Assembly: GCA_015494065.1 (NCBI GenBank)
Contig: WGCA01000054.1
Coordinates: 1-64,000, forward strand
Direction of reading: 5' to 3'
Length of the DNA stretch: 64,000 nucleotides
Source: Thermodesulfobacteriaceae bacterium
GTDB lineage: Bacteria; Desulfobacterota; Thermodesulfobacteria; Thermodesulfobacteriales; Thermodesulfatatoraceae
The notes below the pieces were generated by a model. It was given only the letters and a program-made list of their open reading frames with translations, did not search any database and was not told the origin of the DNA. The translations under genes were made by a program, and so were the position numbers. This document shows, piece after piece, positions 7,629 through 17,462 of the stretch (positions are counted from its first letter, which is position 1; every line of letters starts with the position of its first letter).

Positions 7629-8623
7629 AGGAAGGGGTAATCCTGCTTGAGCATGGAAGTGGCGGTCAGGCTTCGGCCCGGTTGCTCCGGGAGGTAATCC
7701 TTCCCCATCTGGGGGAGGTGCCCCTCCTTGATAGTGCTGTTTTGAAAGATTTTTCCTCTTCCCTGGCTTTTACCACCGACAGTTTCGTGGTGGATCCGAT
7801 CTTCTTCCCCGGCGGAGACATCGGTTCCCTTGCCGTCCACGGTACCGTGAACGACCTGGCCATGGTAGGGGCCACCCCTCTTTTCCTCTCCGTGGCTTTC
7901 ATCCTGGAAGAGGGCTTCCCCTTAAAGCTTTTTTCCCGCGTAGTGGCCTCTTTGGGAGAAGCAGCCCGGAAGGCCGGGGTCAAAGTGGTGTGTGGAGATA
8001 CCAAGGTTGTGCCTAAGGGCAAGGGAGACAAAATTTTTATCAATACTAGCGGCCTTGGAATTTTAAAAAAAGACTTTGTTCTTTCGCCTTCGCGCATTAA
8101 GGAGGGAGATAAGGTAATCGTTTCCGGTCCTATCGCGGAGCACGGGCTGTGTGTGCTGGCGGCCCGGGAAGATTTGGGCCTTGAAGGTCTTAAGAGCGAT
8201 TCTCAGCCCTTGCACCGCTTGACGGAGGCCTTTCTTTCCCGTTTTGGCCCGGAGATCAAGGTCTTACGGGATCCTACCCGGGGTGGGGTGGCGGCGGTGC
8301 TTTACGAATTTGCCGAGGCTACGGGTTTGAGTTTTTTCCTCGAAGAAGAAAGGATCCCTTTAAGGCCTGAGGTGAAGGCCGGTTGCGAGCTCCTAGGGCT
8401 TGACCCCCTTTACCTGGCCTGTGAGGGCCGTCTAGTGGCGGTGGTGGCCCCTGAAATCGCCGAGGAGGCCGCCTGCTTTTTGAGGAGTTTTCCTGAGGGC
8501 CAGGGGGCCTGCGTGGTGGGAGAGGTAGCCAGGGAGCGTTTCCCCCTGATCCTTAAGACTTGCTACGGGGGTCTTAGGCCCGTGCCCCCTCTTGCCGGAG
8601 AACCCCTTCCCCGTATTTGTTAG
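7625..8623 (+). CDS. hypE: Hydrogenase maturation factor HypE
   Basis: 332-residue PurM/AIR-synthase-family protein that dehydrates a thiocarboxamide on its own C-terminal Cys to make the cyanide ligands of [NiFe] hydrogenase. The chain ends PLPRIC, the required terminal cysteine. The N-terminal EHGSGG and the DPTRGG loop are typical. The reading frame extends upstream to 7586, but the ATG at 7625, which overlaps the amrS stop, gives the normal N-terminus (MKEGVILLEHGSGG). hypD lies 50 kb away at 58684, and hypA, B, C and F are not seen, so the hyp genes are scattered. Confidence 0.95.
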   Translation: MKEGVILLEHGSGGQASARLLREVILPHLGEVPLLDSAVLKDFSSSLAFTTDSFVVDPIFFPGGDIGSLAVHGTVNDLAMVGATPLFLSVAFILEEGFPLKLFSRVVASLGEAARKAGVKVVCGDTKVVPKGKGDKIFINTSGLGILKKDFVLSPSRIKEGDKVIVSGPIAEHGLCVLAAREDLGLEGLKSDSQPLHRLTEAFLSRFGPEIKVLRDPTRGGVAAVLYEFAEATGLSFFLEEERIPLRPEVKAGCELLGLDPLYLACEGRLVAVVAPEIAEEAACFLRSFPEGQGACVVGEVARERFPLILKTCYGGLRPVPPLAGEPLPRIC

Positions 8624-8703
8624 TCCTCTTTCCGAAAACCCTTTTGTTTGCACGGGAATTCGGGTAGAAATAGCCTTTGAAGTTTTAAAAGGAGAGAGAC
8701 AGG

Positions 8704-9918
8704 ATGAAAGGGCTATCTCCGGAAGAACAGCTGGAATACTTAAGACGAGGAACGGTAGAGATCATCGAAGAAGAGGAATTGCTTGCCAAACTTAAAAGGG
8801 CGCAGGAAACCGGAAGGCCCCTCAGGGTTAAAGCGGGTTTTGACCCTACCGCCCCTGATCTCCACCTGGGCCATACCGTGCTTCTGCGCAAGATGCGCCA
8901 CTTTCAGGACCTGGGGCACGAGGTCTATTTCTTGATCGGTGATTTTACCGCCATGATCGGGGACCCTTCTGGGCGCTCTGAAACCAGACCACCCCTGACC
9001 AAAGAGCAGGTACTGGAAAACGCCAAAACTTACCGGGAACAGGTATTCAAGATCCTGGACCCTGAGAAGACCAAAGTGGTCTTTAACAGCGAATGGATGG
9101 CCCGGTTTACCGCGGAAGACTTTATCAGGCTCTGCGCCAAATATACGGTGGCCAGGATGCTTGAGCGGGAAGATTTTAAGAAACGTTTTGAAAGCGGCCG
9201 GCCCATCGCAATTCACGAATTGATTTATCCCCTGATTCAGGCCTATGATTCTGTAGCCTTAAAAGCCGACGTTGAGCTCGGGGGGACGGACCAGCGTTTT
9301 AACCTCCTGGTGGGCCGGGATATTCAGCGGGAATACGGCCAGGAACCCCAGGTCATAATCACAGTGCCCATCCTTGAGGGTTTGGACGGAGTCCAGAAAA
9401 TGAGCAAATCCCTGGGCAATTACGTGGGTATTACCGAGCCTCCCCGGGAAATGTTTGGCAAACTCATGTCCATTAGCGATACCCTCATGTGGCGCTACTA
9501 CGAACTGCTAACGGACGTCCCTTTAGCAGAAATTACCCGCTGGAAAGAGGAGGTGGCCCAGGGGCGCATAAATCCTAAAGAGCTAAAGATGAAACTGGCC
9601 AAGGAAATTGTGGCCCGTTTCCATTCCCCGGAGGCCGCTGAAAAGGCCGCCGCAGAGTTTGAAAAGGTCTTTGCCAGAGGGGGAATCCCTGATGACCTTC
9701 CGGAAGTGGCGGTAACCGCCGGGGAAATATGGTTGCCGCGCTTTCTAAAAGACCAGGGTTTGGTAAAAAGTACCTCCGAGGGAAAGAGGCTTTTGGCCCA
9801 GGGCGGAGTCCAGATAGACGGCCAAAAGATAAGGCAGGAAAATTTCCTCCTCGAAGCGGGCAGGGACTACGTCTTCCGGGTAGGGAAGAGGCGTTTTCTC
9901 CGGGTCAAGGTTTCTTAA
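8704..9918 (+). CDS. tyrS: Tyrosyl-tRNA synthetase
   Basis: 404-residue class I synthetase charging tRNA-Tyr. The HIGH-type motif is HLGH (54-57) and the KMSKS motif is intact in [12 protein letters not shown]-terminal S4-like RNA-binding domain ends the protein. Length and motifs fit the long bacterial TyrS (TyrZ-like) subgroup. An AGGAGAG ribosome site precedes the ATG. The last 14 nt overlap the convergent larE gene. Confidence 0.95.
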   Translation: MKGLSPEEQLEYLRRGTVEIIEEEELLAKLKRAQETGRPLRVKAGFDPTAPDLHLGHTVLLRKMRHFQDLGHEVYFLIGDFTAMIGDPSGRSETRPPLTKEQVLENAKTYREQVFKILDPEKTKVVFNSEWMARFTAEDFIRLCAKYTVARMLEREDFKKRFESGRPIAIHELIYPLIQAYDSVALKADVELGGTDQRFNLLVGRDIQREYGQEPQVIITVPILEGLDGVQKMSKSLGNYVGITEPPREMFGKLMSISDTLMWRYYELLTDVPLAEITRWKEEVAQGRINPKELKMKLAKEIVARFHSPEAAEKAAAEFEKVFARGGIPDDLPEVAVTAGEIWLPRFLKDQGLVKSTSEGKRLLAQGGVQIDGQKIRQENFLLEAGRDYVFRVGKRRFLRVKVS

Positions 9919-10687
9919 GGGGTGGTTGGTACCCCTGAAGGTCCAGGTAAACCTTTAAAAAACCGAGTTGCTTGAGGTGGGCCATGATTTCGGCCTTGCT
10001 CTCCCAAAGGAGCTCGATTTCCCGGGGGTCCACCTCAATCAGGGCCCTGTTGTTTAGAAACCGAACTCTTACCTTGGAAAACCCGAGAGATAAAAGATAG
10101 GCTTCGGCCTTTCTTACCCGGGTAATCTTTTCGGCAGTTATCTTCTCTCCGGGAGGAAAGCGGGTGGCGAGACAAGGGGAGGGGGCTTCCCGGTAACGTC
10201 TCAGACCCAATTTGCGTCCCAAGGCCCGGAGTTCTTCCTTGGTCAAAGAGGCCTCTTTTAGGGGACTCAAGATTTTGAGTTCTTTTAAGGCCTTAAGCCC
10301 TGGGCGGTCTTCTTTGAGGTCGTCTTGCTGGGTACCGTCTGCCAAAGGGAAGGTGCACCGGGAAAGTAAGTTTTCGAACATGGTCTTTTTGCAAAAATAG
10401 CACCGGTCCGGAGGGTTTTTTCGAAACGCCCAAAGGGCGAGGTGGTCAAAGGCGACGAAGTGGTGTCTTACTCCGAGACTTAAAGTGACCAGACGGGCCT
10501 CTATCAGATCTTCAGGTACCATGATGGGGGAGGAGATGGTCAAGGCCTCGACCCGGTGGGGGCCTAAGATGCGGCACGCCAGCACAAGTAATATGCTGCT
10601 ATCCAGGCCCCCGGATAAAGCCACGCTCAGGCCGGGCAGTTCACGGAGCCGGTCCTCAAGCCTTTTAAGTTTGGTGGTCAGCGTCAC
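9905..10687 (-). CDS. larE: LarE-like ATP-dependent sulfur transferase (PP-loop, [4Fe-4S] type)
   Basis: 260-residue PP-loop ATPase of the LarE family, which supplies sulfur for the nickel-pincer cofactor of lactate racemase-type enzymes. The PP-loop SGGLDSS is at 25-31. Cysteines are found at C96 and C99 (RCYFCKK) and C172 (SPCLATR). This CxxC...C set matches the iron-sulfur type of LarE that carries a [4Fe-4S] cluster, not the sacrificial single-Cys type. larA, larB and larC are not in the window. The stop overlaps tyrS by 14 nt and the start follows the COG1900 gene end without a gap, but on the upstream side, so it may be the last gene of that operon. Confidence 0.8.
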   Translation of the reverse strand: MTLTTKLKRLEDRLRELPGLSVALSGGLDSSILLVLACRILGPHRVEALTISSPIMVPEDLIEARLVTLSLGVRHHFVAFDHLALWAFRKNPPDRCYFCKKTMFENLLSRCTFPLADGTQQDDLKEDRPGLKALKELKILSPLKEASLTKEELRALGRKLGLRRYREAPSPCLATRFPPGEKITAEKITRVRKAEAYLLSLGFSKVRVRFLNNRALIEVDPREIELLWESKAEIMAHLKQLGFLKVYLDLQGYQPPLKKP

Positions 10688-11869
10688 TTAATAAGGGTAA
10701 AGCTCGGTGCCCGGAAAGGCAGCCTGGGGAGCCGCCAGGAGAAACTTCTTTTCCTTGATCCAGCCCTTTAAGATCTCGGCGATCTGGCGCGCCTTAACGT
10801 AGCTTGAAAGGGGCACCGTGGGGACCTCTTTATCGAGCACTTTGATCTTGCCGCTTTTGAGTTCCGCGTAACTCACCGTGCCGTAGGAGCGCTTGATTCC
10901 GTTGGGATAGTCGTAACCGTAGTCCACCACCTGGGTAAAAATCTCTTCGTCCGAGGTGCCGGCAAAGGCGGCGATCTCTTCGTTAAGGATGGGGATGGGA
11001 ACGCCTACTCCTACCGCCAGTGAGCAACCGTAACCCAGGATGCTTACCCCTACCAGCCATTCGGGTTTCATCTGTTTCAGGTCACCGTATACCATAAGGG
11101 TGGCCCCTGGCGCCAGCGGAAGGCCCTTGGGAGTGCGGGGGACCTTAAAATTACACTGGGTGCCTGCCCAGGCCACGTAACCGACCCCTCCCCCTAAAAA
11201 GATCCTGGTCCCCACCCCGATGGTGCGCAAGTAAGGGTCTTTGAAGAGGGGGGATAACTGCCCCGCGGTGGCGTAATTGGCGTTTCTTGCCTTCGGGCGC
11301 AAGACCCCCATATAGGTGTAGATGGTCTTATCGGAAAGATTTATGGCGCAATTGTAGTTCTGGTAAGCGTTACGAGGGTTACACAACAAGGCGTAAGGGA
11401 GGTCTTTTAAGGTTATTTCTTTTTCCAGGTATTTGCGGGGGTAACAATGGGTGCCGTAGGCCCTGGCCACCAAAAGAACCTTTTTGCCTGCTACTAGATC
11501 ATGGATGACGTGGCCACCGCCGTAACGGAATTCCCCAGGGTAAACTTTATTTAAAGGATCGTCTTCAGTGGGCTCCGTCGCCCCCAGGTAAATGTCTACC
11601 GCTGCGATACCGGCGTAGGCCGGCACCCCGTTTAACCAGACCCGGTGGGCCTTGATAGTCGGGACCGAATGACCAAAGTTGATAAAGGCTCCTGAGGAAC
11701 ACATAGGGGCAAAGGTACCGGTGGTCACCACGTCTACTCCCGCTGCTGCTTCTTCCGGGCCGTGTTCCTTTACCAGGGAGACCATTTCCTCCGCCGTGAC
11801 CACCACGGCTTCACCGCGTTTAATCTTTTCGTTGATTTCCGCCAGCGTCTTTTTGACCTTATACCCCAT
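10688..11869 (-). CDS. Homocysteine biosynthesis protein (COG1900/DUF39, L-aspartate semialdehyde sulfurtransferase)
   Basis: 393-residue protein of the COG1900 family. In methanogens and many sulfate reducers this family makes homocysteine directly from aspartate semialdehyde and a sulfide-derived persulfide. Conserved cysteines include C57 (FAPMCSSG) and C142 (YGTHCYPR). The open frame extends to 11950, but the ATG at 11869 has an AAAGGAGG ribosome site and gives the family's normal start (MGYKVKKTLAEIN). It lies 11 nt after the CBS-ACT gene. In archaeal homologues CBS domains are fused to this enzyme, so the neighbour may be the detached regulatory part. A COG2122 protein of the same pathway is at 20882-21637. 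Confidence 0.85.
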   Translation of the reverse strand: MGYKVKKTLAEINEKIKRGEAVVVTAEEMVSLVKEHGPEEAAAGVDVVTTGTFAPMCSSGAFINFGHSVPTIKAHRVWLNGVPAYAGIAAVDIYLGATEPTEDDPLNKVYPGEFRYGGGHVIHDLVAGKKVLLVARAYGTHCYPRKYLEKEITLKDLPYALLCNPRNAYQNYNCAINLSDKTIYTYMGVLRPKARNANYATAGQLSPLFKDPYLRTIGVGTRIFLGGGVGYVAWAGTQCNFKVPRTPKGLPLAPGATLMVYGDLKQMKPEWLVGVSILGYGCSLAVGVGVPIPILNEEIAAFAGTSDEEIFTQVVDYGYDYPNGIKRSYGTVSYAELKSGKIKVLDKEVPTVPLSSYVKARQIAEILKGWIKEKKFLLAAPQAAFPGTELYPY

Positions 11870-11880
11870 ATTTTCCTCCT

Positions 11881-12480
11881 TTATTCCACCAGGGAGACCA
11901 CCTGATGTCCGGCGATCTCCAAGGCCGCGGCGATGGGTTCCAGGGGGCACTTTTCAAGACGTACGTAATAGATACGTTTGCCAGAAGGGTGGACGTCCAT
12001 GCCTACGGAAATTATTCGTCCCCCGTGTTCCCGGATAATATCCAGCACTTCTTCAAAGCTGCTCTCCTGGCCGGGGATGACGTCAATCCGGGCGCTGGAG
12101 CGCAAAATGCCCATCAATTCGATAAAGGCCTCCAGGAGATCGGTGACGGTGATGATACCCACCAGACGTCCTTTATGGAGTACAGGGAGTCCACCGATTT
12201 TGTACCGGTAAATCAGTTTGGCCGCCTCATCTACCGTGGCTTCCGCATCAATGGTGATGGGGTTGATGATCATCACTTCCCGCACGGGGAGTTTTTCCAT
12301 CACCGTAGGCAGGGCGTATTGACGGATGCTGCTTTCCGTCACCAACCCTACCAGACGCTCCCCCTGGGTGACTGGCAGATGCCTGATGGAGTGCTTCTTC
12401 ATGAGTTGAATAGCTTCTTCTACCGTGGCCTCCGGGGAGATGGTGACCACGTCTTTAATCATCCAGTGTTTGATGCGCAA
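11881..12480 (-). CDS. CBS-pair and ACT-domain regulatory protein
   Basis: 199-residue soluble protein. Two CBS motifs (residues about 7-55, DVVTISPEATVEEAIQLM, and about 70-120, NPITIDAEATVDEAAKL) form a Bateman module that would bind an adenosyl ligand. The last 70 residues look like an ACT-type domain (DVIPGQESSFEEVLDIIRE). Architecture and length match AcuB-like proteins. Being directly upstream of the COG1900 gene, it probably senses AdoMet, AMP or an amino acid and tunes homocysteine synthesis. The ligand is not predictable from the sequence. Confidence 0.8.
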   Translation of the reverse strand: MRIKHWMIKDVVTISPEATVEEAIQLMKKHSIRHLPVTQGERLVGLVTESSIRQYALPTVMEKLPVREVMIINPITIDAEATVDEAAKLIYRYKIGGLPVLHKGRLVGIITVTDLLEAFIELMGILRSSARIDVIPGQESSFEEVLDIIREHGGRIISVGMDVHPSGKRIYYVRLEKCPLEPIAAALEIAGHQVVSLVE

Positions 12481-12543
12481 TTTATATCCTCACTTGCCTG
12501 ATTTTGGTCCAATATAGCATCAGCCAGGAGGCCTTCAATATTT

Positions 12544-15500
12544 TTAGGCGGCTTGGGGCCGTTTACGCCTTGTTTCTTCAAAATGTTCGTGCACCTGGTG
12601 CATAAAGGCCTCAAGGCGCATCCTGGTACCCATGGAACGCTGGCCGTCGCAGGCCACCGTCAAGACGGGTATCAGCCCCCTTTCCTCCCGCACCCGCTTC
12701 AAAAGCATGGTCACCACGGTGCCAGGCATACAGGTAAAGGGAATAACGTTGACGATCCCATTTACGCCGTGACGTAAGTAATCAAGGCTTTTCCCCACTG
12801 AAAGGATGGCCTCACCTTCGAATTCTTCGCTTACGTAACGCTTGGCCAGGCCAATGATTTCGTCCACCGTGGGTTCTTCTGCACTGTCTAGGAGATCCTC
12901 GACCAGGGAGACGAATTTGTGTTCGTCTTTTATCTGGACGTGGTTTTCGATGATGAGACGGGTAAGCTCCCTTAGTTTGCGCAACCTTTTGGCCCACCGT
13001 TTGGAAGTGTAGTTGATGTAATATATCCATTCCGCGATAGTGGGTAGCCACACTTCGGCCCCCATTTCTTCAAGCACCTTTACGATGTTTTCGTTGGCGA
13101 AACGGTTGGCCCGGACGTAAATTTCGCCTACGATCCCCACTATGGGCTTTTCCCCTTCTCCGTAAGTGGAGATCCGGGCAAACTCTTCCCTGATCTCCTG
13201 CATGGTTTCAAGGAGGTCTTCCCGCCTTTCGATGGCGAGACAGAGCTTTTCAAGGGCCGTAGCGTATACTTCTTCGGTCTCGCCCGGGTTTTCTTCGTAA
13301 GGCCTTATTTCGCGCAGAAGTTTGTCCAGGATGTCCACGCAGACCACAGCTTGCCAGGAAAGCCTGATAAAGTCTCCACCTCCGATCAGCCCGAGCTCCC
13401 GGTAGAATTTTACGTCCTGGGTGGGTGAATAAATGGGCACGTTTTCGTAGCCCAGTTCGTCAAGGATTTTGCGGTGTAGGCGGTTGTACTGTCCGAACCG
13501 ACAGGGGCCCGAGCCAGAGGGCATGAAAAAGGCCGCCCGGTTCGGGTCAAAATCCGGCTGCTGCAACATCTTAAGCATATCCCCGGTGGTGAGCACCGCG
13601 GGGTAACACTCTTTGCCAGAAGTATAACGGCGGCCAAGTTTAAGCGATTCCTCGTCTGATTCCGGAAGTACCTTGGCGTTAACCCCGCAGGCCCGGAAGG
13701 CCGCCGCCAGGGCGTAGGCGTGGTCCGCCATGTGAGGGATATAGAGTACGCGGCCGTCTTCGGGTTTGACCTTGCGCCGGTAGCGCCGCGGGGGCTTGGT
13801 CCCGGTCTGCCGCTTGCCGCGAACGCTGTCTAGGAAGGCTTCGATGCGGGTTACCAGGCCAGCGTCAGCACTGTGTTCGTCTATTTCAAGTTCAAGATAC
13901 GGCTTACCCCCCAACAGCTCTTCGAAAAAGTGGATAATAAAGGAATCCGGCCCGCAGGAGAAATTGGTAAGGAAGATTGGGTAGAGGTTTTCGTGTTCTC
14001 TGATGAAATGAGCGGCCAGGAGGAAACGTTGGCCATAGCGCCAGTACATCCCCTCAAGGCCGTCAAGATCCTTGACTTCCGCCAGGGGAAGCATGTCCAC
14101 CGGGATACCCACCACCCCAAGGCTCCTTATCTTGTTGTGTATGGCAAGATTCGCTCCCGGGTCACAGGCATTATAGGGGCGGCCCACGATCACCAGGGCT
14201 ACTTCATCTTCCTTGAGCTGCCCTAAGACCTCCTGGCCCCTCCTCTTAAGCCAGGTCTCAAAATCTCTCTGGGCCCTTTCTGCCTTGGCCCAGGCCTCTT
14301 TTAATTCGCGGTAGGGGACCTTTAAGAGTGCGGCCAGCTCTTTCTTTTCGTTTTCCAGGACCTTGCCACCGGTGCCGAAATGAAAGACCGGGGCCAGCAG
14401 CTCCGCCCCGTAATTTTCAAAATTGAAGGAGGCGGCAAGGGCAGAAGGGATGCTCTGGACGTAAGGGCAGATTTTGCCCACCTGAAGGTCGGGATGGTCA
14501 GGGGGAAGATCGATGATATAGGGTACGAAGATCTTCTTTACCCCCTTGGCCAGGAGGTCAGAAACGTGGCCGTGGGCGATCTTTACGGGAAAACAGGTCT
14601 CTGCCGCCACCGCTTCACACCCGACGTTTATGAGTTTTTTATTGGTTGGTTCCGAAAGGACCACTCCAAATCCCAGTTCCTGTAGAAGGGTGGCAAAGAA
14701 GGGAAGTCTTTCGAAATTAAATAAGGCCCGGGGAAGGCCGATTTTTCCCCGCCTGCCTTCGCCATCTTCAAGATAGCTGAGGAGCCTCTCCTCCCTTTCC
14801 TTAATGAGGTTGGGCAGCTCTTGGGGAGGTTTGCGGTGGTCTACTTCGTATTTTTCACACCGTCCTCCGTAAAAATAGGGAGGATTCCCCTCGATGGAGA
14901 CCTTTCTTATTTCACATTGGTTGGGGCAGCCCTTACATTCAAAGGTCGAGATCTCGTATCTTACCTTTGAAAGGTCAAACCCCCTGAATTTAGTCTGCCC
15001 TTTGGTTTCTTCCCGGGCCAGCAGGGCCGCCCCCAGGGCCCCGGTGACCTCGTGGTGCGGTGGCACGATGATCTCTTTCCCCAATACCCGTTCAAAGGCC
15101 GCCACGATCCCGGCGTTAAAGGCGGTGGCCCCCTGGTAGAAGACCTTTTGGCCTATCTTGCGGCCTTCTACCACCTTGTTCAGGTAGTTGTGCACGATGG
15201 CGTAGCAGAGTCCGGCGATGAGGTCTTCCTTGGGCAACCCCTGTTGCTGGTAATGCAAGAGGTCGGATTGCATAAAAACCGTGCACCGCTCCCCCATCTC
15301 CACCGGGGCTTCTGAGGCCAGGGCGTACTGGCCAAATTCCTCTATGGGTACTCCCAGGCGCACGGCCTGTTCTTCGAGAAAGGAACCCGTGCCCGCGGCA
15401 CAGGCCTTGTTCATGGTAAAGTCCACGATGGCTCCCCGCTCCAGCCGGATATACTTGGAGTCCTGTCCCCCGATCTCGATGATGGTATCCACTTCGGGAT

Positions 15501-16728
15501 CAAGAAAGGCCGCGGCTTTGGCCTGGGCCGTGATCTCGTTGCGGATGACGTCGGCCCCTACAAAATCTCCCACCAGATAGCGCCCGGAACCGGTGGTGCC
15601 AACTCCCAGGATCTCAATTTCAAAGTTTTTTGGAAGCCTTTCTTTGAGGTTTAGCAGGCCCTCTTTTACGCTTTCTAAGGGTTTGCCATGGTGTAAAGCG
15701 TAGGTTTTGGCGATGAGGCGCCCTTTCTCGTCTAGGGCTACCAGCTTGGTGCTCACGGAGCCCACGTCTATTCCCAAGTAAAGGCGGAGTTTTTGCCCCT
15801 GGGCCGGGAAAGAGGTCTCTTTGGTGATGGTCTTTATGGTATAGGGGCCGAGCTTGGGCAGACGTTTGACGGAACGTTTCCGGTTTTTGAGGTATTCTTC
15901 AAGGATTTCGGCCCCTTGGTAGGGGGCGGCGAAACGCCCGTCAAGCCCGTAGAGGGCCGCCCCGATGGCCCCCATGATGAAGTGGTACCGCGGAATAATG
16001 AGTTCTCCTTCCTTGAGGTTGAAGATCTCTTTAATGGCCCGGCGAACCCCAAGATTGGCCGCCACCCCTCCCTGAAACACGATGGGCGGAAGTACCTTTC
16101 GGCCCCGGGCCAGATTGCTCTTAAGATTCCTGATGATGGCAAAACAGAGGCCAGCTATTATTTCGTGGTCCGGCACCGCTGCCTGCTGGAGGTGGATCAT
16201 GTCGGACTTGGCAAAGACCGTACAGCGGCCAGCGATCCGGGGAATATTCTGGGCCTTTAAGGCCAACTGGCTGAATTCCTCGATAGAATAACCCAGCCGG
16301 GCCGCCTGTTGCTCCAGAAAGGCACCGGTGCCCGCCGCACACATGGTGTTGAGGGCAAAATCTTTGATCCGGAACTTGCCTTCTTCATGGGAGATAAAAA
16401 CCAGTTTGGAGTCTTCCCCGCCAATGTCAATGATGGTATTGGCCTCGGGGTGGTAATGTTCCACCGCCCGGGCGTGAGCCATCACTTCGTTTACAAAGGC
16501 CACGGATAGGATCTGAGAGATAAATTTGCCCGCGGTCCCGGTACAGGTAAGCCCCTCAAGTTCGCTTCCGAAACGTTCTTCGACTTCTTTAAGGATTCGG
16601 GCGGCGGTTTCTACCGGCTGGCCGTGTGTTTTCTGGTAGGTGTGGTAAAGGACCTCCCTTTTTTCGTTAAGGACTGCCACCTTGGCCGTTCCCGAACCCA
16701 CATCCAGGCCTACGTAATATCCTGCCAT
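12544..16728 (-). CDS. Tandem acyl-CoA dehydratase activase with DUF2229/HgdB-like C-terminal half
   Basis: 1394-residue protein. Two BadF/BadG/HgdC-type ASKHA ATPase domains sit in tandem (about 1-260 and 315-580). Each keeps both cluster cysteines: C130 in CAAGTGAFLEQ and C169 in GRCTVF; C443 in CAAGTGSFLEE and C482 in ERCTVF. Family members work as homodimers with one [4Fe-4S] cluster bridged by two Cys from each subunit, so this chain could form the whole activase by itself. The second half (from about 640) has the DUF2229 region and 2-hydroxyacyl-CoA-dehydratase-like sequences with several Cys (AETCFPVK, NVIPFTCMPGT). The likely role is ATP-driven electron injection into a low-potential iron-sulfur partner; the substrate is unknown. 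It stands alone, without classical dehydratase subunits nearby. Confidence 0.85.
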   Translation of the reverse strand: MAGYYVGLDVGSGTAKVAVLNEKREVLYHTYQKTHGQPVETAARILKEVEERFGSELEGLTCTGTAGKFISQILSVAFVNEVMAHARAVEHYHPEANTIIDIGGEDSKLVFISHEEGKFRIKDFALNTMCAAGTGAFLEQQAARLGYSIEEFSQLALKAQNIPRIAGRCTVFAKSDMIHLQQAAVPDHEIIAGLCFAIIRNLKSNLARGRKVLPPIVFQGGVAANLGVRRAIKEIFNLKEGELIIPRYHFIMGAIGAALYGLDGRFAAPYQGAEILEEYLKNRKRSVKRLPKLGPYTIKTITKETSFPAQGQKLRLYLGIDVGSVSTKLVALDEKGRLIAKTYALHHGKPLESVKEGLLNLKERLPKNFEIEILGVGTTGSGRYLVGDFVGADVIRNEITAQAKAAAFLDPEVDTIIEIGGQDSKYIRLERGAIVDFTMNKACAAGTGSFLEEQAVRLGVPIEEFGQYALASEAPVEMGERCTVFMQSDLLHYQQQGLPKEDLIAGLCYAIVHNYLNKVVEGRKIGQKVFYQGATAFNAGIVAAFERVLGKEIIVPPHHEVTGALGAALLAREETKGQTKFRGFDLSKVRYEISTFECKGCPNQCEIRKVSIEGNPPYFYGGRCEKYEVDHRKPPQELPNLIKEREERLLSYLEDGEGRRGKIGLPRALFNFERLPFFATLLQELGFGVVLSEPTNKKLINVGCEAVAAETCFPVKIAHGHVSDLLAKGVKKIFVPYIIDLPPDHPDLQVGKICPYVQSIPSALAASFNFENYGAELLAPVFHFGTGGKVLENEKKELAALLKVPYRELKEAWAKAERAQRDFETWLKRRGQEVLGQLKEDEVALVIVGRPYNACDPGANLAIHNKIRSLGVVGIPVDMLPLAEVKDLDGLEGMYWRYGQRFLLAAHFIREHENLYPIFLTNFSCGPDSFIIHFFEELLGGKPYLELEIDEHSADAGLVTRIEAFLDSVRGKRQTGTKPPRRYRRKVKPEDGRVLYIPHMADHAYALAAAFRACGVNAKVLPESDEESLKLGRRYTSGKECYPAVLTTGDMLKMLQQPDFDPNRAAFFMPSGSGPCRFGQYNRLHRKILDELGYENVPIYSPTQDVKFYRELGLIGGGDFIRLSWQAVVCVDILDKLLREIRPYEENPGETEEVYATALEKLCLAIERREDLLETMQEIREEFARISTYGEGEKPIVGIVGEIYVRANRFANENIVKVLEEMGAEVWLPTIAEWIYYINYTSKRWAKRLRKLRELTRLIIENHVQIKDEHKFVSLVEDLLDSAEEPTVDEIIGLAKRYVSEEFEGEAILSVGKSLDYLRHGVNGIVNVIPFTCMPGTVVTMLLKRVREERGLIPVLTVACDGQRSMGTRMRLEAFMHQVHEHFEETRRKRPQAA

Positions 16729-16818
16729 CCCGACCTCCCTCTGGCTTTAGGCTCTGCTGAAACAGATTTTAAAACAAATTTAAGTTTTTTGCTCGGAAAT
16801 TGAAACACTTTTCAATAA

Positions 16819-17460
16819 CTAACTTTTAAAAAGTTTATTGAAAACTGTCCGCGGAAGCCCTTGTTTAAGGGAAGCCAAGGTTTCTTCGGGCCTGGTGTGC
16901 CTGCCCACCAGGATTTTTAACACCTTGGCCCCTTGGCGGGCGTAGAATTCTTTAAGCGGGCGGGTGCGGGCCTTGTAGGTCTGCCACTTCTTGTAGATCA
17001 ACTCGATGCGGTCGTCATCGCGGCCCTTGCGGTCTCCCCCGGTGTTGCGGTGGATGCGTTCAAGTATCTCTTCAAACGAGGCCTCAAGGACCAGGACCAG
17101 GGGGATATTTACGTATTCTTTCATTAACCGAGCCTGGCCTTCGTGGCGCGGGAGCCCGTTTAGGACCAGTATTTCTTCTCCCGTGGCCTCTTTAAATTGC
17201 AAAAAGGCCCGCAGGATCTTTTCTGCCAGGTAAAAATGTTCGTTTTCCAAAAGGAGCCCCTCGGCCAGGACTTTCTGGATAAAGACCCTCTCTGAAGGGA
17301 GGATCCCGTCCCTTATCTCTCCCCGGGCGATGGCCCGCAGCTCACGGCCGAAATCAAAATGGAAAAAACGCCGACCGTAAAGCCCTTGGGCCTCTAAAAG
17401 ATCCCCCAGGGGGGATTTCCCAACTCCCGTAGGGCCGAGTAGTAAAATTCCCTTAAGCAT
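16819..17460 (-). CDS. Adenylate kinase-like nucleoside monophosphate kinase
   Basis: 213-residue P-loop protein with Walker A GPTGVGKS near the N-terminus, a lid-like arginine-rich region (RIHRNTGGDRKGRDDD) and a kinase core of adenylate-kinase type. It diverges from normal Adk: the P-loop lacks GxPGxGK and FDFGRELRAIARGE replaces the usual NMP-binding TGDLLRA loop, so the substrate is uncertain. The ATG at 17460 is preferred; a TTG at 17466 overlapping the ftsY stop is the alternative. It is the second gene of an ftsY operon. Confidence 0.7.
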   Translation of the reverse strand: MLKGILLLGPTGVGKSPLGDLLEAQGLYGRRFFHFDFGRELRAIARGEIRDGILPSERVFIQKVLAEGLLLENEHFYLAEKILRAFLQFKEATGEEILVLNGLPRHEGQARLMKEYVNIPLVLVLEASFEEILERIHRNTGGDRKGRDDDRIELIYKKWQTYKARTRPLKEFYARQGAKVLKILVGRHTRPEETLASLKQGLPRTVFNKLFKS

Positions 17461-17462
17461 CC

